NCBI RefSeq assembly: GCF_000143415.4
Contig: NW_003314423.1
Location: 15,158 to 79,157 of the forward strand
Source of the DNA: Selaginella moellendorffii
Lineage: Eukaryota > Streptophyta > Lycopodiopsida > Selaginellales > Selaginellaceae
Length of the DNA stretch: 64,000 nt
Reading direction: 5' to 3'
Part shown: one piece after another, positions 20,740 to 31,944 of the stretch
How positions within the stretch are numbered: position 1 is the stretch's first letter
Layout of the letters: every line of letters starts with the position of its first letter
Made by a program: the position numbers and the translations under genes
Notes under the pieces: generated by a model
Databases searched by the model: none
What the model saw: only the letters and a program-made list of their open reading frames with translations
Told to the model about the DNA's origin: nothing

Positions 20740-21345
20740 ATCCTAAAGTGGATATTCATATACACCAAGTAAGCCTTACTATTGTTAAATTGCAAATTTT
20801 TTTTGAAGCTAACTAGATTTTCCAAGACTATCAATGTCTATTTTTTATAAATAATATAAACTTATTATACTTTATATAATTAATAAAAAATATTTTTTTC
20901 ATTTCACTTTTTATTTTATATACTTGTTTTGTAATGCTGCCCATAGTACTCATGTGTCTCCATTTCTGTCTTTACCATTTCAAAAAATATTTCATAGTAG
21001 TCTTTCAGGCGTGATGTTGTAGTGTGTCGCAAAAGCATATATACCATTATACTAATCATCGCCGTTATTTCCACTATAAACCAGAAAATATATAAAGCAT
21101 TTCTTGAAAGTTATGAAATTGCAATTTTCTAAAACAAGAAGGAGAACATTCTTTTTCACCCAATTTGTAATGCCCTCTCTTATTGCATTTATTTTCAGCT
21201 TATGATCACTATCTTCACTATTCTTTCTTTCTTTCTCTTGTGTGGTTTAATTATGTTGTGTAATGGGATAACTATTGCATCTCTTGGGATAACTATTGCA
21301 AACTGGTTCCACTAGAGTCCAACACTTACACTCTCCCTACTATAC
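20740..21345. other. AT-rich flank of the LTR element
   Basis: No gene visible. The last five bases, TATAC (21341-21345), are the left target-site duplication of the LTR element that follows. Confidence 0.5.
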
Positions 21346-22493
21346 TGTAGCGAACGTGGTTTTAACCCTTTATCCTATGGTGATTTACCATAGGATAACA
21401 CCACGAAGCGGAACCTAAACCCTCTTTGTGCCACGTGACAGATGCCACGTGTCACATGCCACGTGTCCATGCCACGTGTCCATAGGAACCCGAAGTTCAG
21501 GGCCTTGGGCCACTGAACGAAGGAACGGTGCCAAACTCCCAAGCACGAAGCCAAGGAGTGACGGAACCGAACCACGGAACAACTCCCGAGCATAAAGCCC
21601 AAGGAGCGAAGGGACAGGAGCCCGGAGCGACTTGGAACAGTCCTGGAGCAACTAGCATCCCAATGCCAGGACCAGCACACAAAACGGAGCCAAACAGAGT
21701 CTGGTGCTATTTCGGCATACCGGTGGCCTAACGTGAGGACATGGGTACTCCACCAACTAGCATGGAATGGAACTTGGGCTTAGACCCAAGCCGGACGCAG
21801 AACAAGGACAGGCACGCAAGCGGGAGCTAGACTATGCCTCAGGTTGGTCGGCCATGCCCGATCTACCCACTATCCCTACTATACATTTGGAACCCCCCAC
21901 AGCCCCCCCCCCCCTGAGGAACACACGCTTTGGGCTTTCACCCTAAGCCTCCCTTAGTATCAGGAGTTAGTCTCTGGGACAAGCTCGAAACTTACTAAAT
22001 ATGGAATGTCCCTAGATTGCGAATTTGGACATGGGACGAACACCATTGTGTTCAGGACGATCTCTACATTCCGTAGATATGCCAAATGAGCGAATCTGGA
22101 CACTTTCCATAAATAGCATTTGGGACCGAAATGAGACTAACACAAAGGGCATGATAGCGAGGGTGTTTGGCAGACACGGTAAGCTATCATGTAGCGATAT
22201 TGAGGGACCAATCTCAATACGCGAGGGTTCTTGTCAAGCCAGTGCAAGACAGAGCAAAAGAGAACTAACAAGCCGGGCCAAGTATGCTCAGCTCAATAGA
22301 CACTTAGGAATTCCTTCCTTATGCTCATCCGGCCAAGTACAGATGCAAAGTCCAGTTTACTAACACTTGAACAAGAGGGGCCGATAAAAGGAACCAGCAA
22401 TACCGACCTCTTGCCATCGTGGCAGTAAGGTAAGAGTGTCTGTAAGGACTAGTCGACAGGTAACTTTCGATACCCGAAGTCACATTCGCGACA
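21346..22493 (-). repeat. 3' LTR of the non-autonomous element
   Basis: By eye, this copy differs from its partner at 12 positions, all transitions, with no length change. It contains four CCACGTG boxes (21431, 21445, 21459, 21472), a perfect 11-bp inverted repeat with a 5-nt loop at 21371-21397, and a poly-C tract near 21903-21914. Confidence 0.95.
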
Positions 22494-25400
22494 CTCTCCC
22501 CCCCTAGGGAAGATCGACGTCCTCGTCGATGCATACTCGAGTCTAGAATACTGCCAAGGAAACAACTCCAGAAAAAGTTCACGGTACTCACACTATGTGA
22601 GAAATGCACCAACTTAAATGAGTTAGGAGGCAACCTCTTTGTCTAACGCGGATGCGCTACCAGCTCAGACACCTTCCGGCCGTCGCCGACAAGGAAATGA
22701 CCAACGGAGTCAGCCACCCTTGCTGCTCTGGGAGTCACCCAGCTTACAAAAGTGTGATATGCCCCTGCCCACAGGAACATAGAGAGAGAAGCCAGAGGCC
22801 CCAACCCTCCTAAGCAAAGAAACCAAACCCATCGGTAAGGTTTAGATAGACTACTGTAAACAGGCAGTTAGAGTTGTTTACACGGTCACGCCCTTTCAAC
22901 GGAATAAGGAACATCAACAAAGAGGCGGGTTATGTGACTAGTCGACAGTAGCTACCCCATGACTAGAGATTTCAACATGCACACGAAGTGCCGAAGCCAG
23001 TCTGCCTTTACTGGCCCAAACTCAAAGATCAATAGATGGACAATATCAAAATCAGAGACAATGATATCTTAGAAGCTGAATTATCAGTGATTATATCTTA
23101 GATTAGAACACAAAAGTATTCCAAGTAAGTTATCATCTGATAAACTAGTAGTATAGTGCAGGAACCACCAAGATCATCATAATTGGAAAACATAGGATTC
23201 ACTATCCAACAAAATTCAATAGCTAGTGTATCATCAAGAACACTTAATGAAAAAACATAACTATCAAAGATAGCAGACAGTAAGCCAACAACTTACTAGA
23301 GATAACTCAAAGAACACAAAGTATCATTGACTGACAGGCACAATGCTCGCGAATGTATCACCCGAAGGAAATAACATCCCAACCTATCAGAACTAACTCG
23401 AGCAATAATCAACAGAACAGAATGAATGCGGTAAGACCAACAAACACCCATTCATGCCAACTATCACACTAGCCAATCCAAATAAATCCCAGCCAACAAC
23501 ACCAAGGAACTCAAGTTGCCTAAGCAAGTGTTAGCAACATCCTTTTGATGTCTCAAACCCAAGAGACCAATCCAGAGCAAATCACAAAAAACATGTGATA
23601 TTGCAAAAAGCCACAAGCCATCAAAGAGAACAACTAACTATCACGAAAGATCATCAATCATCCCATCAATAAAGAGATGCATAATTATCGTCTAAGAAAG
23701 AATCCACTATCTCAAAGAGCAGCGAATCATTCTATATCAACAACAACCAAGCAAAACCCTTGACAAGGATAATCAACTATCTTAGATGATAATTAATCAT
23801 CACCAATGATTGCCAGATGCAAATATTAACTTTATCGAAGCTAACAAGCCAAAATGCCCTCCCCAACAACTTCTAACAAATGGAACAACGAGCATAAAGC
23901 TCAAAGAACCAAAAGCTCGAAGAAGTCTATAGCTAAATCTTTCCTAACAATGATCACAAGTTTCGCATGAACTAACTTCAATGCTAAAGAAGAAATTATA
24001 GTTCAACCCACAATATCCTCCTCAACACATCCATAAGCTAAACTTCATAATGCTAAGCTAATGAAGAGCATGTCTGCATCAATCCAAAAGCTAAGCATAA
24101 CGAAGCTATGCTGGACAAGTGATCACCAAACGATCCTCCATGAATCCATCCATAGCAAGACGTAACTCACTTCATAACAAACACAAAAAGAATCATCAAT
24201 GATCAATATATTTCAACTAAAATCCCATAAGGATTCAAATATTCCAATATTGATCCCTAACTCTCCCATTTGTAGAGTTAGCATAGTCCATGACTAAATC
24301 ACTTTTCAAGGAAAAGCCAAAGCTCAACCCCTACTAAATAACCTCGTCTAGAACACAACTAATTCAAACTTGTCATTCCGCTTGTTTGAACGTCAACACA
24401 GTTGCTAACTAGCAAATGCACGAATGCCAATAACACAAAGCCATAGCCAAATCATTAACACTATTTTCATCGAGACTAATGAAACGCAATATCAATCCTA
24501 AGGATAGACATTTCATTTCACTTGAATCTCAACGTCAATAATATCAATGACAAGGCATCACCTCAATGCCATCAACATCAGAACAAAGCTAAAAGAAAGC
24601 AAGAGTGAATCACCACTCAAAACTCTCTTGCAACCAAGCTAATGAAAGTCGAAGATACTTTAGTCAGTATCCGAGATTAGTTCTTCAACATTACTCAGGT
24701 ACAGATAACACTTCCTCAAGGAGTGCATCACCACATCCAAGACTCAATGAAATCCAACACTATGAACTAAACGCAACCAAATAATACCAACAGAGGTAGA
24801 GTCGACATGCCAACATGGAAAACCCATGTAAGTCAAATGACACGATCCTCCGCAATACCATCCGGTAAAGTAAACCCATCACTGCTAAATCTTCATCAAG
24901 CGAAGCAAGTGTCCAAAGCCCTTGACAAAGTCTACAAGCAATCACTAGTTGCAAAGCAACCAACAATCACTTGTCTTGCTTTTCACAAGACCCAAACACT
25001 AACTCATGCCATTGAGTTACACACTTGTCCAACATGAACGTAATACCCCAAATATGAGATAAAGGTTCATGGACAAGCACAAACTAAATGACCACTCGAA
25101 TCCAACTCAACCGCGATAAGCTCACCAATGCATTTAGCCACTAGCTCTGAGCATGCCTTGAAGAGGCTAGCTATGCATGACCAACACTTAGCCGAAACTA
25201 AAGTGAAGACCATGAGATGGACTCATATTGGTACACAACCTCCTCATAGACAAAGCTACAGTATGGGTACCAACATCTCAAACTCAAACAACTAAGTTGA
25301 ACATCACCATCCTCAGCCAAGGCACAGGGCCACCAAGACCAAGTCAAGATCAGTGAGAGCTCACTACTCTCATAGAGTCTAACAAAATGCAAAGTGCAAC

Positions 25401-27485
25401 CTGCCACCAAGCATAACGCTACAAAAGAAAGGCACAAGGGTCACCTTTCTAGAAAAGTGCAACGGCCACTTTTCTACACTAACTCCAGACTCTATCCAAC
25501 TCAATTGCCTTAGCCCCAAAAGTCAGCATCCCTTTCAGGCCGCATCATACAAACTACATACTAAGGTTTAAGCCAACCGAAGTCAACTCCAACCCCTTCA
25601 CTAGTTTGTACTGGCTTACGAAAACGGAATGGTTTTCGGACAAAGTGATAACAGATCAGCTATTGGAAAAGTCTAAGAAAATTTGTGGAAAATTTCCATC
25701 CTAGAAAAAGAATGACTTTCAGTCCAGGAATACAAACTTTCAAGACTCAACCAACTTCCTCCTACTAACAACTTCACATAGGTTCACCTCAACACAAATG
25801 CTCATGACCCATAGTATGCTTAAGCCTCGAACATCTTTTTGCCCATTCTTTCGACATTCAACACTGATATCCGTAAAAATGCAAATGGAATATCCAAGGC
25901 TTGATCACGAAGACCACATCTTCGGATATCCACATTGCACTAACATTGTTCTTCAATCACCTTCAAGATCCCATGTGAAGCTAAAACACTAACAAGAAAA
26001 AATGACATGGAAAATCAAGCTCTAAGGAAAATTCCTCATTACTCGAAGTAACAATGCCACTTCCACTAACACAAGTGCTAGTGATGTCAATGCCCCAACT
26101 ACACACCTTCTCCATCCAACAATCTACTCCAAGTGCTAACGGATCAACTAATGAGCTATAGCAAATGCTACAACCCTTTCCAACACCACAATGGGCAAAC
26201 TCAAGGAACTAAGGAATCAACTTAAGCTTAGCATAATGGACCACCATTAAGAATCCAGTCAAAGCTACTACAATGCTACTTCGTGCAAGTAGACTTAGCT
26301 TCACCATCAACAACTTTCTGGTTGATCATCGTTTAACCAAGCAACTTCGTAAACACATTGCTCATTATCACATGGATATGATATAGAAATCACAATGACT
26401 TGATCATCAATTGAGCAACACCACGAGCAATGCCAATGTTATTACTTCAAAGGTTTATGTGAGTATCAAGTGCTAACTCAATTCGACAAAATGCAACATA
26501 AATGCCACACTCCACCGATAGAGACTTACAACACCCAACATCACTAACTTTTGTTCACTACATGGACAAGCTTATGCCACTCTCTTTCCGAACAAACTCA
26601 AAACTTAATCCAACACCAAGCTACTCAAGGAGCAATAGCAAGGTTCCTCAGAAAAGAATTGAGCATTGCAACCCAAGTCTTTCAATAGCAAGCCTAGACA
26701 AAATGGTTTAGCGCTTCACCGCTATCCATCCCATAACTCACCATTTGTAAGACCATCATCTCCAAGATGCATCAAGGTAGGGACTCTTGATTGCATGATG
26801 TGAACACGAGCAATGAGTCACCCCTCGTTGCAAACCATCTCTCCAAAAGAGAAGATGATTTACGTGTTTGATCCTTCGTCCCCGACGACTCTCTTTTCGG
26901 TCTCATCTTTGACTACACTTCAAGCTTGCGTTCGCACTGCCTTCAGTCCAATCCAAGAAAAGTTTATAAGAGAGCACGGCAATGATTACTTGAACCAATA
27001 GACTAATCCCTACAGTCTTGATTGATCCACTTGTAATCATGCCTAGGAAGGATCTACTAGTGCCGTGCTAAATAGCTACGGACCAGCCTATTTGCCACTC
27101 ATAGCAAACTCAAGGAAGGTTTGCTCTTACCCACGGTACATGGAACAACTCATGGAACCACTCGAACAACTCATGGAACCACTGAGAGGCTAACATTAAT
27201 CCTGCCAACTCAAAGTGTAACCTTAAGTTGCTAATGTGCCTCACTCACGAGCCCAAGCGTAAACTCGTGTAACCGGAACAACTCAATCCCTTTTGTGAGC
27301 CCAAGCTCAAGCTCACAGAATATGGTACAAAAGGTAACCAAAACCATACCCAAGGAACGAATGTGAACCCTTTGCACCAAACGTGTACCCACTCGGATCA
27401 TCGTTTTCATCTCTGCGTATGCAACGAGACTAGTTGCCCAATCTCATTGAATAGTACTCGCTGAGACTCATCCTCTGATACCAAA
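22494..27485 (-). other. Non-coding interior of the LTR element
   Basis: This is 4992 bp, A-rich on the plus strand, with stops dense in all frames. The longest open stretches are 60-80 codons and do not line up. The primer site lies at its right end (about 27472-27483) and the polypurine tract at its left end (about 22494-22510). I see no tandem structure. Confidence 0.85.
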
Positions 27486-28633
27486 TGTAGCGAACGTGGT
27501 TTTAACCCTTTATCCTATGGTGATTTACCATAGGATAACACCACGAAGCGGAACCTAAACCCTCTTTGTGCCACGTGACAGATGCCACGTGTCACATGCC
27601 ACGTGTCCATGCCACGTGTCCATAGGAACCCGAAGTTCAGGGCCTTGGGCCACTGAACGAAGGAACGGTGCCAAACTCCCAAGCACGAAGCCAAGGAGTG
27701 ACGGAACCGAACCACGGAACAACTCCCGAGCATAAAGCCCAAGGAGCGAAGGGACAGGAGCCCGAAGCGACTTGGAACAGTCCTGGAGCAACCAGCATCC
27801 CAATGCCAGGACCAGCACACAAAACGGAGCCAAACAGAGTCTGGCGCTATTTCGGCATACCGGTGGCCTAACGTGAGGACATGGGTACTCCACCAACTAA
27901 CATGGAATGGAACTTGGGCTTAGACCCAAGCCGGACGTAGAACAAGGACAGGCACGCAAGCGGGAGCTAGACTATGCCTCAGGTTGGTCGGCCATGCCCG
28001 ACCTACCCACTATCCCTACTATACATTTGGAACCCCCCACAGCCCCCCCCCCCTTGAGGAACACACACTTTGGGCTTTCACCCCAAGCCTCCCTTAGTAT
28101 CAGGAGTTAGTCTCTGGGACAAGCTCGAAACTTACTAAATATGGAATGTCCCTAGATTGCGAATTTGGACATGGGACGAACACCATTGTGTTCAGGACGA
28201 TCTCTACATTCCGTAGATATGCCAAATGAGCGAATCTGGACACTTTCCATAAATAGCATTTGGGACCGAAATGAGACTAACACAAAGGGCATGATAGCGA
28301 GGGTGTTTGGCAGACACGGTAAGCTATCATGTAGCGATATTGAGGGACCAATCTCAATACGCGAGGGTTCTTGTCAAGCCAGTGCAAGACAGAGCAAAAG
28401 AGAACTAACAAGCCGGGCCAAGTATGCTCAGCTCAATAGACACTTAGGAATTCCTTCCTTATGCTCATCCGGCCAAGTACAGATGCAAAGTCCAGTTTAC
28501 TAACACTTGAACAAGAGGGGCCGATAAAAGGAACCAGCAATACCGACCTCCTGCCATCGTGGCAGTAAGGTAAGAGTGTCCGTAAGGACTAGTCAACAGG
28601 TAACTTTCGATACCCGAAGTCACATTCGCGACA
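27486..28633 (-). repeat. 5' LTR of the non-autonomous element
   Basis: This is the promoter-bearing LTR in element sense, read on the minus strand. The perfect 11-bp hairpin recurs at 27511-27537, about 25 nt inside the LTR end that meets the primer site. The CCACGTG series recurs at 27571-27618. TATAC at 28634-28638 is the right target duplication. Confidence 0.95.
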
Positions 28634-29210
28634 TATACATACTTTTGGAACCCCCTACAGGTCCCCCCCTCCCCATTCGGACTCAAACTTGGACTCATAT
28701 TCGACTTGGACTTGGTCTTGAAGTCAAATTCGGTCTCGATTTCGGTCTTGGTCTCATCTTGGGTCCATCTCGAATTCCATCTCAGGCTCCATCTTAGGTC
28801 CATCTTGGACTCCATCTCGGATCCATATCAGACTTCATATCGTACTCCATCTCAGGTCCATCTTGGACTCCATATCAAACTCTATCTCGAATCCATTTTA
28901 GACTCGTTTTTGACACTTCCATATGTCACAACACTTGCCATGTATCAATTCTTCTTGTGTTCCTTTTAGAAACTCATTCACTGATTGCTTCATGCTCATT
29001 TCTCGAGCATTTCGTTGGGAGTTCCATTCCCGCCCTTGACTTTTTAAGTCAGAGCTTTTAGTCAAAACGTGTTATGCTTATTTGGCTTCCACTTCGGCCA
29101 TTACCAAAGCTCCACTTTGGGGCTTAGGGGTTTGTGTCTCACAACTCCACCACCCATGGAAGAAGTTTGATGTCCTCATTAAATAATAAACCATTTTATA
29201 AAGTAACACC
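28634..29210 (-). repeat. Diverged chromovirus-type LTR fragment, host of the inserted LTR element
   Basis: Starting at the target duplication, this reads ATACTTTTGGAACCCCCTAC, a C-rich tract, then a 12-bp minisatellite (GACTTGGTCTTG-like, about 28677-28900). Near 29143 comes CAACTCCACCACCCATGGAA. The same order is found at about 44427-44890 in the chromovirus 3' LTR. The younger element therefore appears to have inserted into an older LTR of that family. Confidence 0.7.
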
Positions 29211-30285
29211 ATCATATATTACCCTTTCTATCCTTGGTATAGTTTGACACTTAATGCTTGCCATACCTTACACATCCTTCAAAAAGTATAATCTCTCCAA
29301 CTAAGAGACTCATTATACCACTTGTGGTGGTTCTCTCTCTTCATTTGGTTTAGTTCTCACTAAACCCATTAAAGACACCTTTTCTATCTCAATCCAACTA
29401 TTCCTTCTCGAGTAGTCTCAGTTTCGATCAACATAACTATCACCCTTTTGGAACATTTAATTTTGACTTCTCAAAATTAATTTCTTGGGTGTCTCCAACA
29501 CCTTGTATTACATATGTCGTGTAAACTCCACTTCCCTATCCTAGGAAGTTCTTTACTTGAGGACATCATCATCCTCTTTTCTATTTTGTGCCACTCTAGA
29601 CACTAAATTCCACTTATCTATAATTTGTGTTAGAGTTGTCCATAGCCTTATCATTTACCTATCTTGCCACTCCCTCTATTGGAGTTTTCGAGTTTGTCAA
29701 ATTGGAACATTTGGGAATCCATCTTTATAAACATATTTCATTTCCTAGAATCCGTTAATATCCAATACATAAGTGTTCATTGCTTAACTTTGTTGTTTGG
29801 ATTTCTTTTAATGAATCCCATAGCCTTTTCTTAGCCACTAGTTTTTTGCTCCTATCCTTTGATTGTTGCACTAAACAATATAGAATCATTACTTCCACCT
29901 TTCGATTCCACAACAAAGGCTTTGTTTTGCCAAATCTAAAAGGTGTTCAAACCTAGTAGGACTCTTTAGCATTTTCTGTTGTGGGCTCTATCCATAACCG
30001 AACTTCATGACCCACCCACGGGTCGTTCCTTAGGGATTATTTTCTTGAACTCATAATACCATTACATTGTTATAGTTCATTTCCCTTAGATATCCTTCCC
30101 ATTTAGTCATTTTGACTAAGCCACACCATTACCAACAATTCAAATCAACACTTTGAACTAAGAACTTTATTCTTTAACTTCAAAAGAACTTTGTCTTTAT
30201 TTAGCCGTAAAATCACCTAGTGATCTAGCCTTAACACTTTAACAAATTTACTAATAGGTACTATGTATTGACCTTCAAGTTGTTA
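29211..30285. other. Pyrimidine-rich sequence, no supported gene
   Basis: Both strands are full of stops. The position between an LTR fragment and an LTR end suggests decayed retrotransposon interior, but I see no domain. Confidence 0.35.
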
Positions 30286-30605
30286 TGTAAACCACAAATT
30301 TTTCCTTTCCAATTTGCCAGCTTATCTTATCTATCCAACTAATACTGCCTTAGCCTTAATTAAGTTCCCTTGCCAAGGTTCTCACCTATTGTATCAGCTC
30401 CTACTTCGTCCTTGATTTCAGCTATTCCCTGCACAAACAACAGAGTGTTTGCTATCTATCCACAAATTCCCAAATCTCTCCTAATCCCCCTCTCTGGGTT
30501 AGATTAGACTTAAGGTTCAACTACATTCTCCACAAGCAACCAAGCACACCAAGCCACCAGGTTCCTAACATCCCTTGGTACAACAAAACTTTATCATGGA
30601 ACCCT
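30286..30605 (-). repeat. Chromovirus 3' LTR, outer part (split by transposon)
   Basis: From TGTAAACCACAAATTTTTCC onward this matches 51139-51467 in the same orientation, including TTAGCCTTAATTAAGTTCC and TTAGATTAGA. The match stops at GGAACCCT (30605). It resumes on the other side of a 13.45-kb insertion at 44060 with CCCTTTAAATCC. The uninterrupted version, GGAACCCTTTAAATCC, is present at about 51460. Confidence 0.8.
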
Positions 30606-30629
30606 AAGCTCTATTTCGTTAAAGTGGGA
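30606..30629 (+). repeat. Left terminal inverted repeat
   Basis: 22 identical bases are shared with the right end in inverted orientation, starting GCTCTATTTCG at 30608. The two outermost bases are AA here and AT (complement) at the right end. Similarity beyond 24 bp is weak. Confidence 0.8.
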
Positions 30630-31034
30630 ATTGTCATTATCCCACTTGTAAAATAAGGTTTCCAAACCTTTATATAGTATATAAATATAACAAAATTCAA
30701 CTGCATTGAGGCACATGCCATTTTATTTTAAACAAGGAAATGTCTACTCAATCACTTCTCCTCCCCCTGCCACTGCTTCACCTCTCTCTTCTCCTTGTCA
30801 TCGTCGTCCAATTTCTTTCCATCCTTTTAATATTGGCTCAGTTGCTCCGAGTCTAGGTGGAGCCCAAGTCCCCATTCAATCTTTACTTTCCCCTTATTAA
30901 TAAAACAACTTCGTAGACTTCCAATAACATGCTGTAAATGCAAATCCTCTCAAAGAATTGTCTTTTAATATTAATACAATGGCATGGAACCCCATGCCAC
31001 AATAAGTTACATTTTTAAATAAATACATGCCATC

Positions 31035-31885
31035 TCAGACTGTTATTTTTTGCCTCCAATGCCTATACAATAATCTTGGAATTTCATCACTCTCCACACT
31101 ATCAGGATTTAAACCCAATAGTAATGCCATCTCTTCTCTAATACGTCCACACTCATGTTCAGTGGTCGAAGAACCCATCCGGTTGAGCAGATTATGGAGA
31201 TGCGGATAGTGCTTGGCTAGACAATATACATGCCATAAATGATGACTGGTGTCTGTCCGATCAAATGGCTTCTGATATACTGTTCCATCTACCATTTGGT
31301 TGATTTCTGCAGCCACCTCCTGGATTGGCCGGTTCTCTATCACCATCGCTTCAAGCCGTTTTGCAAGGTCCCCCAGAACATACGGTTTCTTCTCCCTAGT
31401 TTCCATACTGCAAGAGATGGGGTGCACTGCATATGTGTGCGTGTTCGCTGCAGTTTTAATCGGCGAGTCATCGATGATGAGGATTTCACTTGACCTAGCA
31501 GTCCGGTTCATCACTACAGCCTCTGGCTTGACGAAGATGGGCTTGCTACCCCTCACATGGACCATAGTCAAGCAATCCTCCTGCGTTAGGAGAAAGTCAA
31601 ATGGTAATATTACTCGCGTCTGATCGTGCATCATCTGTAGCAACGTTAATGCATTGTGGCGCATCATGGATGTCCAAACTTCCAATTGCAAATTGAACCC
31701 GGCCCTCTGTTTTAAGTGTCGCATGGTCATTATTAGATCCCGCAGTTTCTCCCGTGTGATTAATGTGAATCTGTCTCTTTTGACCAACTTGCGACCGCAG
31801 GCTTTGGAGGGTGCAGTGACATTCGAGGACGAGCCACGCTCATGGGAGAAAAGGACACCGTTCAGATCAAAAACGATACAGTACT
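31035..31885 (-). pseudogene. FCP1/HAD-like phosphatase domain of the transposon
   Basis: The frame contains VFDLNGVLF at about 31854-31880, which resembles the DxDGT catalytic motif with Asn in place of the second Asp. It then has LEVWTSMMRHNA and SEILIIDDSPIK, matching the later motifs of FCP1/SCP-type HAD phosphatases. LTQEDC and KPIFVK also fit this family. The stop is at 31035. The Asp-to-Asn change could remove the acid-base residue, so activity is doubtful. It follows the large ParB-like gene on the same strand and may be its C-terminal domain, but I could not find a splice at about 31900-31945 that keeps the frame. It is either a separate gene or joined by a damaged exon. Confidence 0.6.
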
Positions 31886-31944
31886 TTCACCGTGACTCTG
31901 AAATGAAATGCGTCAGCATAAAAAATGGTACAAGTCAATTTTAC

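Larger units (their letters stand above)
21346..28633 (-). mobile_element. Complete non-autonomous LTR retrotransposon (LARD-like), 7288 bp
   Basis: Two 1148-bp terminal repeats of equal length (21346-22493 and 27486-28633) enclose 4992 bp. Both begin TG and end CA, and TATAC flanks the element on each side. On the minus strand, TGGTATCAGAGGA follows the right-hand LTR after two bases, matching the initiator-Met tRNA primer site. A purine run (the complement of CTCTCCCCCCCCTAGGGA) precedes the left-hand LTR as a polypurine tract. The element therefore runs on the minus strand. No internal frame exceeds about 100 codons, and none resembles gag, protease, RT, RNase H or integrase. With LTRs about 99% identical, decay since insertion cannot explain this, so it must have moved using another element's proteins. 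Confidence 0.93.

Noticed and set aside
21375-21682. 101-codon frame in the LTR, conserved in both LTRs
   Set aside because: LTR copies are nearly identical, so conservation carries no information; the protein is not recognisable.
22613-22680. tRNA-like word (GAGCTGGTAGCGC on the minus strand) inside the LTR element
   Set aside because: It resembles a D arm, but I could not pair an acceptor stem or find a T arm.
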